Source of the DNA: Longimicrobium sp.
GTDB lineage: Bacteria > Gemmatimonadota > Gemmatimonadetes > Longimicrobiales > Longimicrobiaceae
DNA length: 64,000 nucleotides
Reading direction: 5' to 3'
Assembly (NCBI GenBank): GCA_036389135.1
Contig: DASVQP010000041.1
Span: 62,001-126,000 of the forward strand
In this document: positions 1-7,940 of the stretch, one piece after another
Numbering within the stretch: position 1 is the first letter of the stretch
Layout: each line of letters opens with the position of its first letter
Position numbers and translations under genes: made by a program
Notes under the pieces: model-generated
Seen by the model: only the letters and a program-made list of their open reading frames with translations
Database searches by the model: none
What the model was told of the DNA's origin: nothing

Positions 1-1
1 C

Positions 2-442
2 TACGCGGTGCGTACTCTGGGCAGCGCGCTCCGCCAGCAGATGATGCCGCAGCGCACCGGCTCCACCCTGCTGGCGGTGTTCGGCACGCTTGCGCTGGTT
101 CTGGCCACGGTGGGCGTGTACGCGTCCATGGCCTTCGCCGTCACCCAGCGCACGCACGAGATCGCCGTACGCATGGCGCTGGGCGGCGATGCGTCGCGGG
201 TGGTGCGCCTGTTCGTGGGGCGCGGCGCGCGGCTGACGCTGGCGGGGCTGGCGATCGGGGTGGCGCTGGCGCTGGCGGGCTCGCGCCTGTTCGCCGCGCT
301 CCTGCTGGGGATCGCCCCCACCGACCTGCTCACCTTCGCCGCGGTCTCCGCCCTCCTCTTCGGCGTGGCGATCGTGGCCTGCTGGATCCCCGCCCGCCGT
401 GCCGTACACGTCCATCCGATGCAGGTGCTGCGGCACGAGTAG
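2..442 (+). CDS. FtsX/MacB-type ABC permease, C-terminal fragment (cut by window edge)
   Basis: The open frame is already running at the window edge and ends with TAG at 440-442, so only the last ~146 residues are seen. They show a final FtsX-like permease module: a membrane segment (LLAVFGTLALVLATVGVYAS), the cytoplasmic signature of this family (TQRTHEIAVRMALGG), two further hydrophobic segments and a short C-terminal tail (PARRAVHVHPMQVLRHE). The same ending is seen in the permease at 1975-4689, so this is probably another member of the duplicated-permease (ADOP) family. The substrate cannot be inferred. Family assignment is firm; the upstream part is outside the window. Confidence 0.85.
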   Translation, partial: YAVRTLGSALRQQMMPQRTGSTLLAVFGTLALVLATVGVYASMAFAVTQRTHEIAVRMALGGDASRVVRLFVGRGARLTLAGLAIGVALALAGSRLFAALLLGIAPTDLLTFAAVSALLFGVAIVACWIPARRAVHVHPMQVLRHE

Positions 443-567
443 GTGCGTGGCACCTTGACCGGACGTGGCACTTTCCGCTAGCGTTCTGGTACACCAACCT
501 ACCGGCAGTTCCTCCGCATCCGCCCGCGCTCGCCGGGCGGCCGCTCACCGCACTCCGCTGTACCGCC

Positions 568-1677
568 ATGGCAATCCGATCGATATCCGCCGCCGCCGCG
601 CTCCTGTTCGCGCTCGCCGGCACCGCGCACGCCGCGAATCCGGACCCCGAGCGCTGGATCGACATCAGCCCCGAGACCCTCAACTCCGGCGAGATCCGCC
701 TGCCCGTCGGCGAGCTCGACGGCGCGGAAGGCCCGTCCGTGCTGCGCGTGCAGCTCCTCCTCAACCGCGCCCTCTTTTCGCCCGGGATGCTGGACGCGCG
801 CTGGGGAGCCAACGTGCGCACCGCCACGCGCTGGTTCCAGAAGCGCGAGGGGCTCGAGGAGACCGGCGTCGTGGACGAGGCCACCTACGACGCCCTCATG
901 CGCGCCTCCGGCAGGCCCGACCGGCTCGTGCGCCAGCACACGCTGAGCGCCACCGACGTCGAGGGCCCCTTCGTCGCCCTCCCGTCCAACATGTACGAGC
1001 GGGCGAAGCTGGCGTGCTCGTGCTACCAGATGCTCTCCGAAAAGATCGCCGAGCAGTTCCACACCCGCGAGGGCGTGCTGGAGCGCCTCAACCCCGGGAC
1101 GAACCTGGACTCGCTCAAGGCGGGCGACAAGCTGTGGGTGCCGCGCGTGCGCGAGCCGACCGTCGCCGCCAACATGAAGATCGCCGAGATCCTGGTGTCT
1201 GGCAGCGGCAACTTCGTGCAGGCGCGCGACAGCGCCGGCAACATCCTGGCGCACTTCGCATCCACGATGGGCTCCAGCATCGACCCCTCCCCCGAGGGCG
1301 AGGTTACGGTGCGCGAGGTGACGGCGAACCCGTGGTGGAACTACCAGCCCGCGCTGCTCAAGGTGCTGCGCAGCAGCGGCCCCAACGCCATGATCCCGCC
1401 GGGCCCCAACAACGCGGTCGGCTGGGTGTGGATCGGCCTTTCGGCCCCCCACTACGGCATCCACGGCACCAGCGAGCCGGAGACGATCGGCTACGCGACC
1501 TCGTCCGGCTGCGTGCGCCTCCCCAACTGGGACGCCCGCTTTCTCTCCCGCCGCGTGCGCCCGGGAACGCGCGTGCGCTTCGAGGACACCCGCAACGGCG
1601 AGCGCGTCATCCCCCGCCGCCCCCGCCCCCGCCTCCTCGGCACCCGCGCCGACAGCGTCGCGCCCGAGCCGCGGTAA
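568..1677 (+). CDS. Exported L,D-transpeptidase with peptidoglycan-binding domain
   Basis: Likely cross-links or attaches proteins to peptidoglycan in the periplasm. The 369-residue protein starts with a signal peptide (about residues 1-22, ending AGTAHA). A PG_binding_1-like repeat follows at about 60-115, then a LysM-like stretch around 165-200 (ending GDKLWVPRV). The YkuD catalytic domain covers about 210-340, with His299 (in YGIHGTSE) and Cys315 (in SSGCVRLP) as the catalytic pair. The ATG at 568 is chosen because it directly precedes the signal peptide. An intrinsic terminator follows 17 nt after the stop, so the gene appears to be transcribed alone. A second L,D-transpeptidase lies at 13143-13964. 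Confidence 0.92.
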   Translation: MAIRSISAAAALLFALAGTAHAANPDPERWIDISPETLNSGEIRLPVGELDGAEGPSVLRVQLLLNRALFSPGMLDARWGANVRTATRWFQKREGLEETGVVDEATYDALMRASGRPDRLVRQHTLSATDVEGPFVALPSNMYERAKLACSCYQMLSEKIAEQFHTREGVLERLNPGTNLDSLKAGDKLWVPRVREPTVAANMKIAEILVSGSGNFVQARDSAGNILAHFASTMGSSIDPSPEGEVTVREVTANPWWNYQPALLKVLRSSGPNAMIPPGPNNAVGWVWIGLSAPHYGIHGTSEPETIGYATSSGCVRLPNWDARFLSRRVRPGTRVRFEDTRNGERVIPRRPRPRLLGTRADSVAPEPR

Positions 1678-1694
1678 CGTCCCACAACACAAGC

Positions 1695-1736
1695 AAAGGG
1701 AGACACGGAGATCGCCTCCGTGTCTCCCTTTTTCGT
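1695..1736 (+). terminator. Intrinsic terminator after the L,D-transpeptidase gene
   Basis: Perfect 16-bp stem (1695-1710 with 1716-1731) around a 5-nt loop, followed by a T-rich run (TTTTTCGTTTT). It lies immediately downstream of the stop at 1677. Confidence 0.9.
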
Positions 1737-1781
1737 TTTGGCGCCTGCGAAGAGAGCGAGATGCGCCGTGGGAGAAAGGGC

Positions 1782-1874
1782 GGGCAGACACGCAGGTCTG
1801 CCCCTACCGAGAACGGCGCGTATGGCGGGGATCGAAGTGCGGGAGAGGGCGGGCGCGATGAATCGCGCCCCTAC
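1782..1874 (+). repeat. Bipartite interspersed palindrome, family A, copy 1
   Basis: Two short palindromes occur in fixed order: A1 (GGGCAGACACGCAGGTCTGC, then CCCTAC) and, about 45 nt further on, A2 (GGGCGCGATGAATCGCGCCC, then CTAC). The same pair recurs at 21463, 30601 (inverted), 45861 (inverted) and 62115. It occupies the gap between two convergent genes. A G/C-rich hairpin of another family follows at 1924-1960 (CCCCCCTCTCCC pairing with GGGAGAGGGGGG). Confidence 0.8.
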
Positions 1875-1974
1875 GATGTACGCGTTGCGCCTGGCTGGCG
1901 CCGCGCTGGTTCGGCGCGCGATCTCCCCCCTCTCCCAGCAGTTTGGGAGAGGGGGGGCCGGGGGGGGGGAGGGC

Positions 1975-4689
1975 TCACGCCTTCAGCGCCTCCATCGGCT
2001 GGATGCGCAGCCCGCGCCGCGCCGGCCCCCACGTCGCCAGCAGCCCCACCACCAGGATGATGGCGGCGACCGCCGGAAGCACGACCCGCGCGTGCCCGCC
2101 CGTCGTCTCACCCTGCGACGCGAAGTTCAACGCGATCGCCAGCGCCAGCCCGACCGCCGCGCCGATCCCCAGCTGCCGCGCCGCACGCGAGAAGATGGCC
2201 GCGAGAATGCGCCGCGGGTGCGCCCCCAGCGCCGCGCGCAGCCCGATCTCGCGCCGCCGCTGCGTGACGGTGAACGACATCAGCGCGTAGATCCCCGCCG
2301 CCGACAGCAGGAGCACGCTCCCAGTCACCAGCCCCAGCCCGAGCGCGCCCATCCGCATCCCGCCCTGGAACTGGCGGATGACCGTCGCCAGCGACTGGAC
2401 GTCGCGGCCCTGGAGCGCCGGATCGACCGCGATGGCGAGCTCCGTCAGCCGGGGCGCGAACTCCGTCGCCGCGCCGCGCGTGCGGATCACCAGGTTCAGC
2501 GGGTACGCGGCGGCGGGGTCGAGCGGCCGGTATACCTGCGCGAGCGGCTCGCCCGGCTCCATGGTGCGCTCCGGGAGGTTGCCGACGATGCCGACGATCT
2601 CATACCAGCGCTCCGCCTCCAATCCGCCGGGCACCTGCATAACCCCGCCCTCGCGGTATCCTTCGGCGATGCGGACGCGTCGCCCCAGCCCCTCCCTGCC
2701 GCCCAGCACGTCGCGCACGAAGGCGCGGTTCACCACCACGGCCGTGGCCGCCGGGCCCAGGTCGCCGGCCTCGAAGATCCTCCCCGACAGCGCGCCGAGC
2801 CCAAAGGTGCCGAAGTACCGCGTATCCACCCGGTTGTAGTTGACCAGGAACCCGCGCCCCGTCTCCGGCGAGTCCACGCCCTCCACCTCGAAGCGGACGG
2901 TCGGCTCGTCGCCCGGAAGCGACATCGCCGTCGTGGCGCCGATCACCCCCGGCTCCCCCTCCAGGCGCCGCCCCAGATCGGCCACGCGGGCTGCGTAGCG
3001 CGCGTCGAACGCCCTGCGGATGGCTTCGGGGTCCACCACGTCCTGCCCGCGCGGCTCGCGGTCCATCACCAGAGAGGCCGTCAGGTACTCGCCGGCAGGG
3101 AGTCCGGGATCGACCATCCCGTACCGCCCGAAGTCCACCGCGTAGAAAACCGTCGCGGGGATGATGGCCACCGTGAACGCCACCTGCGCCACGATGAGCA
3201 CCGACCACGTGCGCCCCAGCGCCATCCCCGTGGAGCCGCCGATCGCGCGCAGTGCGGACTCCAGCCGCGTCCCCGTCGCGCGCAGAGCCGGGACGATCCC
3301 CACGATGACCGCCGCCAGCGCCGCCATCGCCACGGCGAAGAGGACGGCCCTCGCTGACAGATGGAATTCCAGCCAGAACGGGAGCCCGCCCATCGGTGCG
3401 AGCAACCGGTCCATGATCGCATGAAGCTGCCGCAGCACCAGCGCCGCGATCGCCAGCCCCACCGCCGCGGACACCGCCGACAATACCAGCCCCTCGGCAA
3501 AGAACTGCGTGACGATGCGCCGGCGGCTCGCGCCCAGCGCGCTGCGCACCGTGATCTCCCCCGCCCGCGTGGCCGTGCGCGCGAAGACCAGCACCGACAC
3601 GTTGATGGCGATCACGAGCAGGAGTAGAGTGATCACCACGCGCATCATGGGAATCTCCCATCCTTCGAAGTCGTCCATCAGGTGCGGCCCGTACACGCTC
3701 ACACGCGGGCGCATGTGCCGGTGCGTTTCCGGAAACGCGGTGGCGATGCGGTTCCCGATGGTCGTCACCTCCGCCTGCGCCTCCTCCAGCGACACCCCCG
3801 GCGCGAGCCGGCCGAATGCCTCGATCGCGGGACCCGTCCGCGGCGCGTAGCCGCCCGGGCTCAGCCGCAGCGGCACCCAGATGCGCTGGTTGAGGGGGAA
3901 CTCGAACCCGCGCGGCATCACGCCGACCACCGTGTGCACCGCCTTCCCCAGCCGGATCTCGCGCCCCACCACGCGCGGGTCGCCCGCGAACCGCGACTGC
4001 CACATCTCGTAGCCCAGGACGGCCACCAGCGGCGCGCCCTCCGCCTCGTCCCCCTCTACCAGCGGGCGGCCCAGCATCGGCGGCACGCCCATGATCCCGA
4101 AGCCCGACGCCGACATCTCCGCCACGCGCACCGGCTCGGTGGACCCGCCGTCGACGATCAGGTTGCGTGTGAAGGTGCGGAACGCGCCCAGGTTCTCCAC
4201 CGTGCGCACCTCCTCCCGCCACCTGCCGAAGTCGTAGAGGAACCGTCCGTCCTGGTTGTTGGTTTCCGCGTCCCACACCTCCAGCGCGACGATGCGCTGG
4301 CCCCCCTCGATGGGAATCGGCGAGTTCGCGGCCCCGATGCTAGCGTCGAAGACCGCCGCGATGGCGATCGCCACCGCCATCCCCAGCCCGCCGACCAGCG
4401 TGAGCCCAGGGTGCTTCACCAGCATGCGCGCACCCAGCCGCGCGTCCAGCGATAGGCCGTTGAAGCCGCCCAGCCAGCGCGCGTCCCGCACCTCCTCCTT
4501 GTGCTTCTCCACCCCGCCGAACTCCAGGACGGCTCGCCGGCGCGCCTCCGCGGGCGACATCCCCGCGCGCACGTTCTTCTGCGTCTCCATCTCCAGGTGG
4601 AACGCAAGCTCCTCGTCCAGCTCGCGCTCCACGTCGTCCCTGCGCATCAGGGCGCGCATGCGCTTCTGCCAGCGTTTCGTCCAGGCCAT
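1975..4689 (-). CDS. ADOP-type ABC transporter permease (duplicated FtsX/MacB)
   Basis: A 904-residue inner-membrane protein with the layout of the acidobacterial-type duplicated orphan permeases. It has a short N-terminal cytoplasmic segment with the family signature (ERELDEELAFHLEMET, then SPAEARRRAVLEFGGVE), a first membrane helix, a MacB periplasmic core domain, a first FtsX block (SALGASRRRIVTQFFAEG), a second periplasmic domain and a final FtsX block (TQRRREIGLRAALGAHPRRI). The start is the ATG at 4689; the frame stays open further upstream but would overrun the PadR gene. The PadR regulator ends 7 nt upstream, the classic pairing for this family, so PadR control is inferred. No ATPase gene is adjacent, which is usual for orphan permeases. 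Confidence 0.9.
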   Translation of the reverse strand: MAWTKRWQKRMRALMRRDDVERELDEELAFHLEMETQKNVRAGMSPAEARRRAVLEFGGVEKHKEEVRDARWLGGFNGLSLDARLGARMLVKHPGLTLVGGLGMAVAIAIAAVFDASIGAANSPIPIEGGQRIVALEVWDAETNNQDGRFLYDFGRWREEVRTVENLGAFRTFTRNLIVDGGSTEPVRVAEMSASGFGIMGVPPMLGRPLVEGDEAEGAPLVAVLGYEMWQSRFAGDPRVVGREIRLGKAVHTVVGVMPRGFEFPLNQRIWVPLRLSPGGYAPRTGPAIEAFGRLAPGVSLEEAQAEVTTIGNRIATAFPETHRHMRPRVSVYGPHLMDDFEGWEIPMMRVVITLLLLVIAINVSVLVFARTATRAGEITVRSALGASRRRIVTQFFAEGLVLSAVSAAVGLAIAALVLRQLHAIMDRLLAPMGGLPFWLEFHLSARAVLFAVAMAALAAVIVGIVPALRATGTRLESALRAIGGSTGMALGRTWSVLIVAQVAFTVAIIPATVFYAVDFGRYGMVDPGLPAGEYLTASLVMDREPRGQDVVDPEAIRRAFDARYAARVADLGRRLEGEPGVIGATTAMSLPGDEPTVRFEVEGVDSPETGRGFLVNYNRVDTRYFGTFGLGALSGRIFEAGDLGPAATAVVVNRAFVRDVLGGREGLGRRVRIAEGYREGGVMQVPGGLEAERWYEIVGIVGNLPERTMEPGEPLAQVYRPLDPAAAYPLNLVIRTRGAATEFAPRLTELAIAVDPALQGRDVQSLATVIRQFQGGMRMGALGLGLVTGSVLLLSAAGIYALMSFTVTQRRREIGLRAALGAHPRRILAAIFSRAARQLGIGAAVGLALAIALNFASQGETTGGHARVVLPAVAAIILVVGLLATWGPARRGLRIQPMEALKA

Positions 4690-4696
4690 GGCGCCT

Positions 4697-5092
4697 CTAC
4701 GTGGTTCGGAGGATGACGTCGACCATCTCGGCGTACCGCCGCCAGCTCTCCGTCTCGTCGCCCAGGGCGCGGCGCCCGGCGGGGGTGAGCTCGTAGTACT
4801 TGGCGCGGCGGTTCTGCTCGGTCGCCTTCCACTCGCTGTCGATCCACCCCTTCTCCTCCAGCCGCTGGAGGGCGGGGTACAGCGAGCCCTGCCCCACGTG
4901 AAGCGCATCGCGCGACAGCTGCTCCAGCCGCTGCGCCACCGCCCAGCCGTGCATCGGCTGCAGCGAAAGCGCCTTCAGGATCAGCAGGTCCAGCGTCCCG
5001 CGCAGCACGTCGTTCGCCGACGGCGATGGGTTCGATCTGGGCGTCAGGAGAGCTCCGGGTGCGTGGTGTCGTCTACCGACACCAGTATGCAT
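4697..5092 (-). CDS. PadR family transcriptional regulator
   Basis: Winged-helix repressor of the short PadR type: NDVLRGTLDLLILKALSLQP opens the domain, followed by GWAVAQRLEQLS, the recognition region (VGQGSLYPALQRLEEKGWI) and the wing (NRRAKYYELTPAGRRAL). It probably controls itself and the permease at 1975-4689. The start is uncertain. ATG 5092 is the only ATG in frame, but it leaves a 26-residue, non-conserved leader before the domain. A near-perfect inverted repeat (GGTGTCG...CGACACC, 5065-5083) lies within that leader and would make a plausible operator if translation began further downstream. Confidence 0.85.
   Translation of the reverse strand: MHTGVGRRHHAPGALLTPRSNPSPSANDVLRGTLDLLILKALSLQPMHGWAVAQRLEQLSRDALHVGQGSLYPALQRLEEKGWIDSEWKATEQNRRAKYYELTPAGRRALGDETESWRRYAEMVDVILRTT
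5065..5083. promoter_or_regulatory. Candidate operator at the PadR gene start
   Basis: Perfect 7-bp inverted repeat GGTGTCG-N5-CGACACC. It is placed where an autoregulatory PadR site would be expected, but it does not match the best-known PadR consensus. The assignment rests on position and symmetry only. Confidence 0.3.
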
Positions 5093-5289
5093 CCGAGTAG
5101 TGTAGGAAGTCAACAACAGTGTTCCTGCACGTCTCCCGAGACGATCCGATCCCGCCTTGTCGCGTATGCGGTGGGCGACAAGGTGGGCCGAAGAGTGCCT
5201 TCACCCGCACCAGGCGGCCACCCGCCGCACCAGTTTATCTCTGTACCTGAACGGCACTTACCAGGTAGGCTACGCCATCCTAGACGGCA

Positions 5290-5577
5290 CTACACTTCTA
5301 TTGGAAACGGCGGAAGGCGCTGGCGAACGCGGCCAAGCACGGGGTGACATTCGTGGAAGCCGAGTCCGTGTTCGGGGACCCTCTTGCCATCACGGTGGAC
5401 GATCCCCGGCACTCGCGCGACGAGGCGCGGTACGTACTATTCGGACATTCAGACTGGGGCAACTATCTTGCTGTCATGTTCACGGAGCGTGGAGACGCGA
5501 TCCGAATCATCAGCGCCCGCAGTATGACTGCGCGCGAGCGGCGGGAATACGAGGAAGGAGGCGTAGCCGATGAGTGA
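5290..5577 (+). CDS. BrnT-like toxin with apparently lost start codon
   Basis: The C-terminal part reads like BrnT (DUF497) ribonuclease toxins: ESVFGDPLAITVDDP, HSRDEARY, then ERGDAIRIISARSMTARERR. The expected N-terminus is also in frame upstream (HFYWKRRKALANAAKHGVTF), so the full family length of ~95 residues is present. The codon where the initiator Met should be is CTA (5290-5292), and no ATG/GTG/TTG lies between the in-frame stop at 5281 and GTG 5344. Translation from GTG 5344 would give a 77-residue protein lacking the first strand and helix. The toxin may therefore be crippled. It overlaps the antitoxin gene by 8 nt. Confidence 0.7.
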   Translation, partial: LHFYWKRRKALANAAKHGVTFVEAESVFGDPLAITVDDPRHSRDEARYVLFGHSDWGNYLAVMFTERGDAIRIISARSMTARERREYEEGGVADE

Positions 5578-5779
5578 CCGAAATGTAGTCTCAGGCAACG
5601 AGATCCTGCCCGAGTACAGCCTGCAAGGCGGTGTGCGCGGCAAGTACGCCGCCCGCTACGCCGAGGGTACCAACGTCGTCCTTCTCGATCGGGACGTAGC
5701 CGAGATGTTTCCGGACACGGAGTCCGTCAACCAGGCGCTGCGCGAAGTCGCGGAACAGCGCCGCGGGTCCGCGGTGTGA
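5570..5779 (+). CDS. Antitoxin partner of BrnT (PDTESVNQALR type)
   Basis: A 69-residue protein with the sequence type commonly encoded directly after BrnT genes: a short N-terminal stretch, then RGKYAARYAEGTNVVLLDRD and DTESVNQALREVAEQ. It probably neutralises the upstream BrnT-like RNase and may bind DNA to repress the operon. The start ATG 5570 lies inside the end of the toxin frame, with a strong Shine-Dalgarno (GGAAGGAGG) just upstream. Family membership is by recognition of pattern, not by an obvious ribbon-helix-helix. Confidence 0.65.
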   Translation: MSDRNVVSGNEILPEYSLQGGVRGKYAARYAEGTNVVLLDRDVAEMFPDTESVNQALREVAEQRRGSAV

Positions 5780-5844
5780 CCTACGGGCTGGATTGTCCTT
5801 CGCCGCTGCTCTCCGGAGTGTGCCCCCCGCCGATTGGAACAATT

Positions 5845-5880
5845 AAGGAGAGAACCGCCACTCCCGGCAGTTCTCTCCTT
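5845..5880. terminator. Hairpin terminator downstream of the BrnT/antitoxin pair
   Basis: Perfect 11-bp stem (AAGGAGAGAAC / GTTCTCTCCTT). It could end both the rightward TA transcript and, before the HipBA insertion discussed elsewhere, the leftward acyl-CoA dehydrogenase transcript. It is followed at 5885-5917 by half of a CACAGAG-family repeat. Confidence 0.6.
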
Positions 5881-5924
5881 CCTCTTGCGGTTCCCCTCTG
5901 CGGCTCTGTGTGAGGCCATCAGTT

Positions 5925-5977
5925 TACTTCATCAGCCCCTTCGCGATCGTCTGGAGCTGCATGTTGCTGGTGCCTTC
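5925..5977 (-). repeat. 53-bp direct repeat: displaced 3' end of acyl-CoA dehydrogenase gene (left copy)
   Basis: All 53 bases are identical to 7942-7994, the last codons of the acyl-CoA dehydrogenase gene (from the catalytic-Glu codon GAA to the stop region). The reading frame is preserved and closes with TAA (5924-5926) instead of the gene's TAG. The two copies are in the same orientation and bracket the HipBA genes, as attachment-site duplications do. Confidence 0.9.
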
Positions 5978-6006
5978 ACGCGGATCTGGACGCCCCGGAA
6001 GTCGCA

Positions 6007-7296
6007 TCAGTCCCCCACCTTTTCCATGCGCCGCAGGCACCCATGCGCGTGGGCGATGAGCTTCGACTCCATCTCGTTGAGAATTTCGTGTTCGATGCCC
6101 TCGCCGCGGACTCGAGCCACGGCCCGCATGGTCGCGTCGGGAATCGCGCCGATCAGCGCCCTGACGCGCTCGACCACCGGATCAGCGTCGAGGTCGGCGC
6201 GCGCGGCGAACTCTACCCAGTGGCGGCGAGAGATCTTCCCGATTTGGTACTCCCGCCCCACGCGCATGGCAAGCTTCGCCTTCCGGGGATGGATCCAGGC
6301 AGGATACGGCAGCGCACTGGCGATGTCGTAAAGCGGGGCGAGACCGGCCTCGCCGGGACCGATCAGGATGGAGAAGTTCTTGGCGTGTGCGTCGGTTCCG
6401 CTGATCGCCCAGTTCAATGCCAGCGCATCGAGGAACGTACCCACGTCGCTCTCGGGATCCGTGGAGTGCTCGATCAGCAGCGTCACCGACTCGGGGGCGC
6501 CGGGCCCACCATCGGCCTCGTATTTCAGGGTCGGCGGCACGGACATGGCCTGACACAGATCCTCCTGGTGCACGCGCACCACGCGATCCCCCACGCGTCT
6601 GCGGTCGTACCGCTCCACCACGATGGTGGTCTCGCCATCGAACGAGTGCACTTCGGATTTCGTCGTCCACAGCCCCAGCTCATCGACAAGGGTGAGGCAC
6701 AGATGCTCGTTGATGGCGAAGCCGTCCAGATCCAACGCGGGTGGCTTCAGAATGTGCGTGGATGGTACCGCGCCCGATGGAACACCCCAGCGACCTCCCT
6801 CCAGGGTGAGCACGGTCTTCGGCTGGGCGCCGGCCAGGCTGAAGTAGCCCCGGTCGCTGGAGTCGCGCCCGGTTCCATGGTTCTCCACGAGGTCGCGCAA
6901 CCGCTTCGCGACTTCCGCTTCGCTCAGCCATCGCACGGAGTCGCGGCTCGGCGCGAGCAGGCTTTCGAGGCGGTCCGCCGGCACGATCTGTACGGCCCCG
7001 GCACAGTCTTCACCCATGTGCGCGAGCAGCCCGAACGGGTTGCGCGCGGAAGTGTGGAGCTGCCGCGCCCAGCGCTCAAGAACACCCTGGCTGTCTGGAA
7101 GCAGCCCTTCCAGGTACGGCCGGACGACGCTGTCGCCGTGCGTACGGCTGGCGAGGGGCATCGAGAGGGAGAGCGCGTACGAATCGGGATGGTCCCGCCA
7201 CTCCGGGGCGTACGTGAGGGCCAGGTCGCCGCGGGAGTTCTGGCTCAGCGTTCCGAGCATCTGCCCGGCCATCAGCACAATCAGCTCGCGCGGCAT
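6007..7296 (-). CDS. hipA: HipA-family serine/threonine kinase toxin
   Basis: A 429-residue HipA-type toxin kinase; relatives phosphorylate glutamyl-tRNA synthetase or other targets and cause growth arrest. An N-terminal subdomain of the couple_hipA type covers about 1-110 (MPLASRTHG, YLEGLLPD). The glycine-rich loop is at 151-163 (YFSLAGAQPKT), the catalytic loop at 299-308 (SGTDAHAKNF, Asp302), and the metal-binding motif at 322-328 (LYDIASA, Asp324). All key residues are present, so it looks active. The ATG at 7296 follows the HipB stop by 1 nt, the usual co-translated arrangement. The module lies between two 53-bp repeats and its GC content looks slightly lower than its neighbours'. Confidence 0.93.
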   Translation of the reverse strand: MPRELIVLMAGQMLGTLSQNSRGDLALTYAPEWRDHPDSYALSLSMPLASRTHGDSVVRPYLEGLLPDSQGVLERWARQLHTSARNPFGLLAHMGEDCAGAVQIVPADRLESLLAPSRDSVRWLSEAEVAKRLRDLVENHGTGRDSSDRGYFSLAGAQPKTVLTLEGGRWGVPSGAVPSTHILKPPALDLDGFAINEHLCLTLVDELGLWTTKSEVHSFDGETTIVVERYDRRRVGDRVVRVHQEDLCQAMSVPPTLKYEADGGPGAPESVTLLIEHSTDPESDVGTFLDALALNWAISGTDAHAKNFSILIGPGEAGLAPLYDIASALPYPAWIHPRKAKLAMRVGREYQIGKISRRHWVEFAARADLDADPVVERVRALIGAIPDATMRAVARVRGEGIEHEILNEMESKLIAHAHGCLRRMEKVGD

Positions 7297-7297
7297 C

Positions 7298-7693
7298 TCA
7301 GCTCAGCCGGCGCGGCGGCTTGCGCGCTCCGCGTGAGGCTGAAAGGCTCTTTCCACCCCGTGTGAGCAAAGGGCGGCCTTCTCCGGGCTCGCGTACGACG
7401 TCACTCCGGATGCTCCGGGCAATGAGCTTCCCGACCATGGGTCGATACTCTCCCTTCTGGGTCGCCTGTCCGTCGCGCTCCACATACGACTCCCGCAACT
7501 CGACCAGCAGCCCGAGAATCCGTAGCGCCTTCAGGATGAGGCCGATCTCTGCTGTCTCCTTTCCATGCTCCATGTCTGACACCCACGAGCGCGAAGTCCC
7601 AAGCTTCTCCGCGAGCTCAGTCTGAGACCAGCGCAGCTGTTTTCGACGATCTCGCGCAAAACCGGCGAGATCCGGCATGGTTCGGATCAGCAT
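7298..7693 (-). CDS. hipB: HipB-like XRE antitoxin/repressor
   Basis: A 131-residue protein with one Cro/C1-type helix-turn-helix at about residues 10-65 (WSQTELAEKLGTSRSWVSDM, then EHGKETAEI). This is the standard antitoxin for the HipA encoded 1 nt downstream. The tail after residue 80 is longer than in E. coli HipB, basic and Arg/Gly-rich (ending GARKPPRRLS), and may contact DNA or HipA. ATG 7693 is chosen; ATG 7678 (MPDLAGF) is a possible shorter start. Autorepression through a site about 50 bp upstream is inferred. Confidence 0.88.
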   Translation of the reverse strand: MLIRTMPDLAGFARDRRKQLRWSQTELAEKLGTSRSWVSDMEHGKETAEIGLILKALRILGLLVELRESYVERDGQATQKGEYRPMVGKLIARSIRSDVVREPGEGRPLLTRGGKSLSASRGARKPPRRLS

Positions 7694-7742
7694 GGTTGTC
7701 GATTGAGAGTCCAGGGGCTCGGTCCGCAGAAGTCTCTGAAAT

Positions 7743-7758
7743 GTAGTCGATCGCCTAC
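7743..7758. promoter_or_regulatory. Candidate HipB operator
   Basis: Interrupted palindrome GTAG-N8-CTAC located 50 bp upstream of the HipB start, in a locally AT-richer stretch. The 4-N8-4 geometry resembles known HipB boxes, but the half-site sequence differs from the E. coli TATCC/GGATA. The assignment is from geometry and position only. Confidence 0.3.
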
Positions 7759-7880
7759 GATATGCAAGATGAAGCCATACGGCTTCACTTTCTTTTCTGA
7801 GCCGAGCGGCCTAAAGCGGGCAAGGTGTAACCGTTCGGCCGCAGCTGAGAGAGGTCCAGCGTCCGTATGCACCTGAACGA

Positions 7881-7918
7881 AATTGGGCGGCCCTGAGTGG
7901 TATCAGGACCGCCCAATT
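7881..7918 (-). terminator. Hairpin downstream of the acyl-CoA dehydrogenase gene
   Basis: A 15-bp stem with one mismatch (AATTGGGCGGCCCTG / CAGGACCGCCCAATT) lies 23 nt past the stop of the leftward dehydrogenase gene. It contains no long T run, so its strength as an intrinsic terminator is uncertain. Confidence 0.55.
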
Positions 7919-7940
7919 CCGAATGCGTGCCGTCGACGGG

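Noticed and set aside
465-2060. Long Arg/Pro/His-rich open frames overlapping or antisense to clear genes (for example 465-2060, 1720-3357, 23046-26030, 34345-37068)
   Set aside because: They arise because high-GC coding DNA has few stops in other frames. Their translations are low-complexity and the opposing frames carry well-recognised domains.
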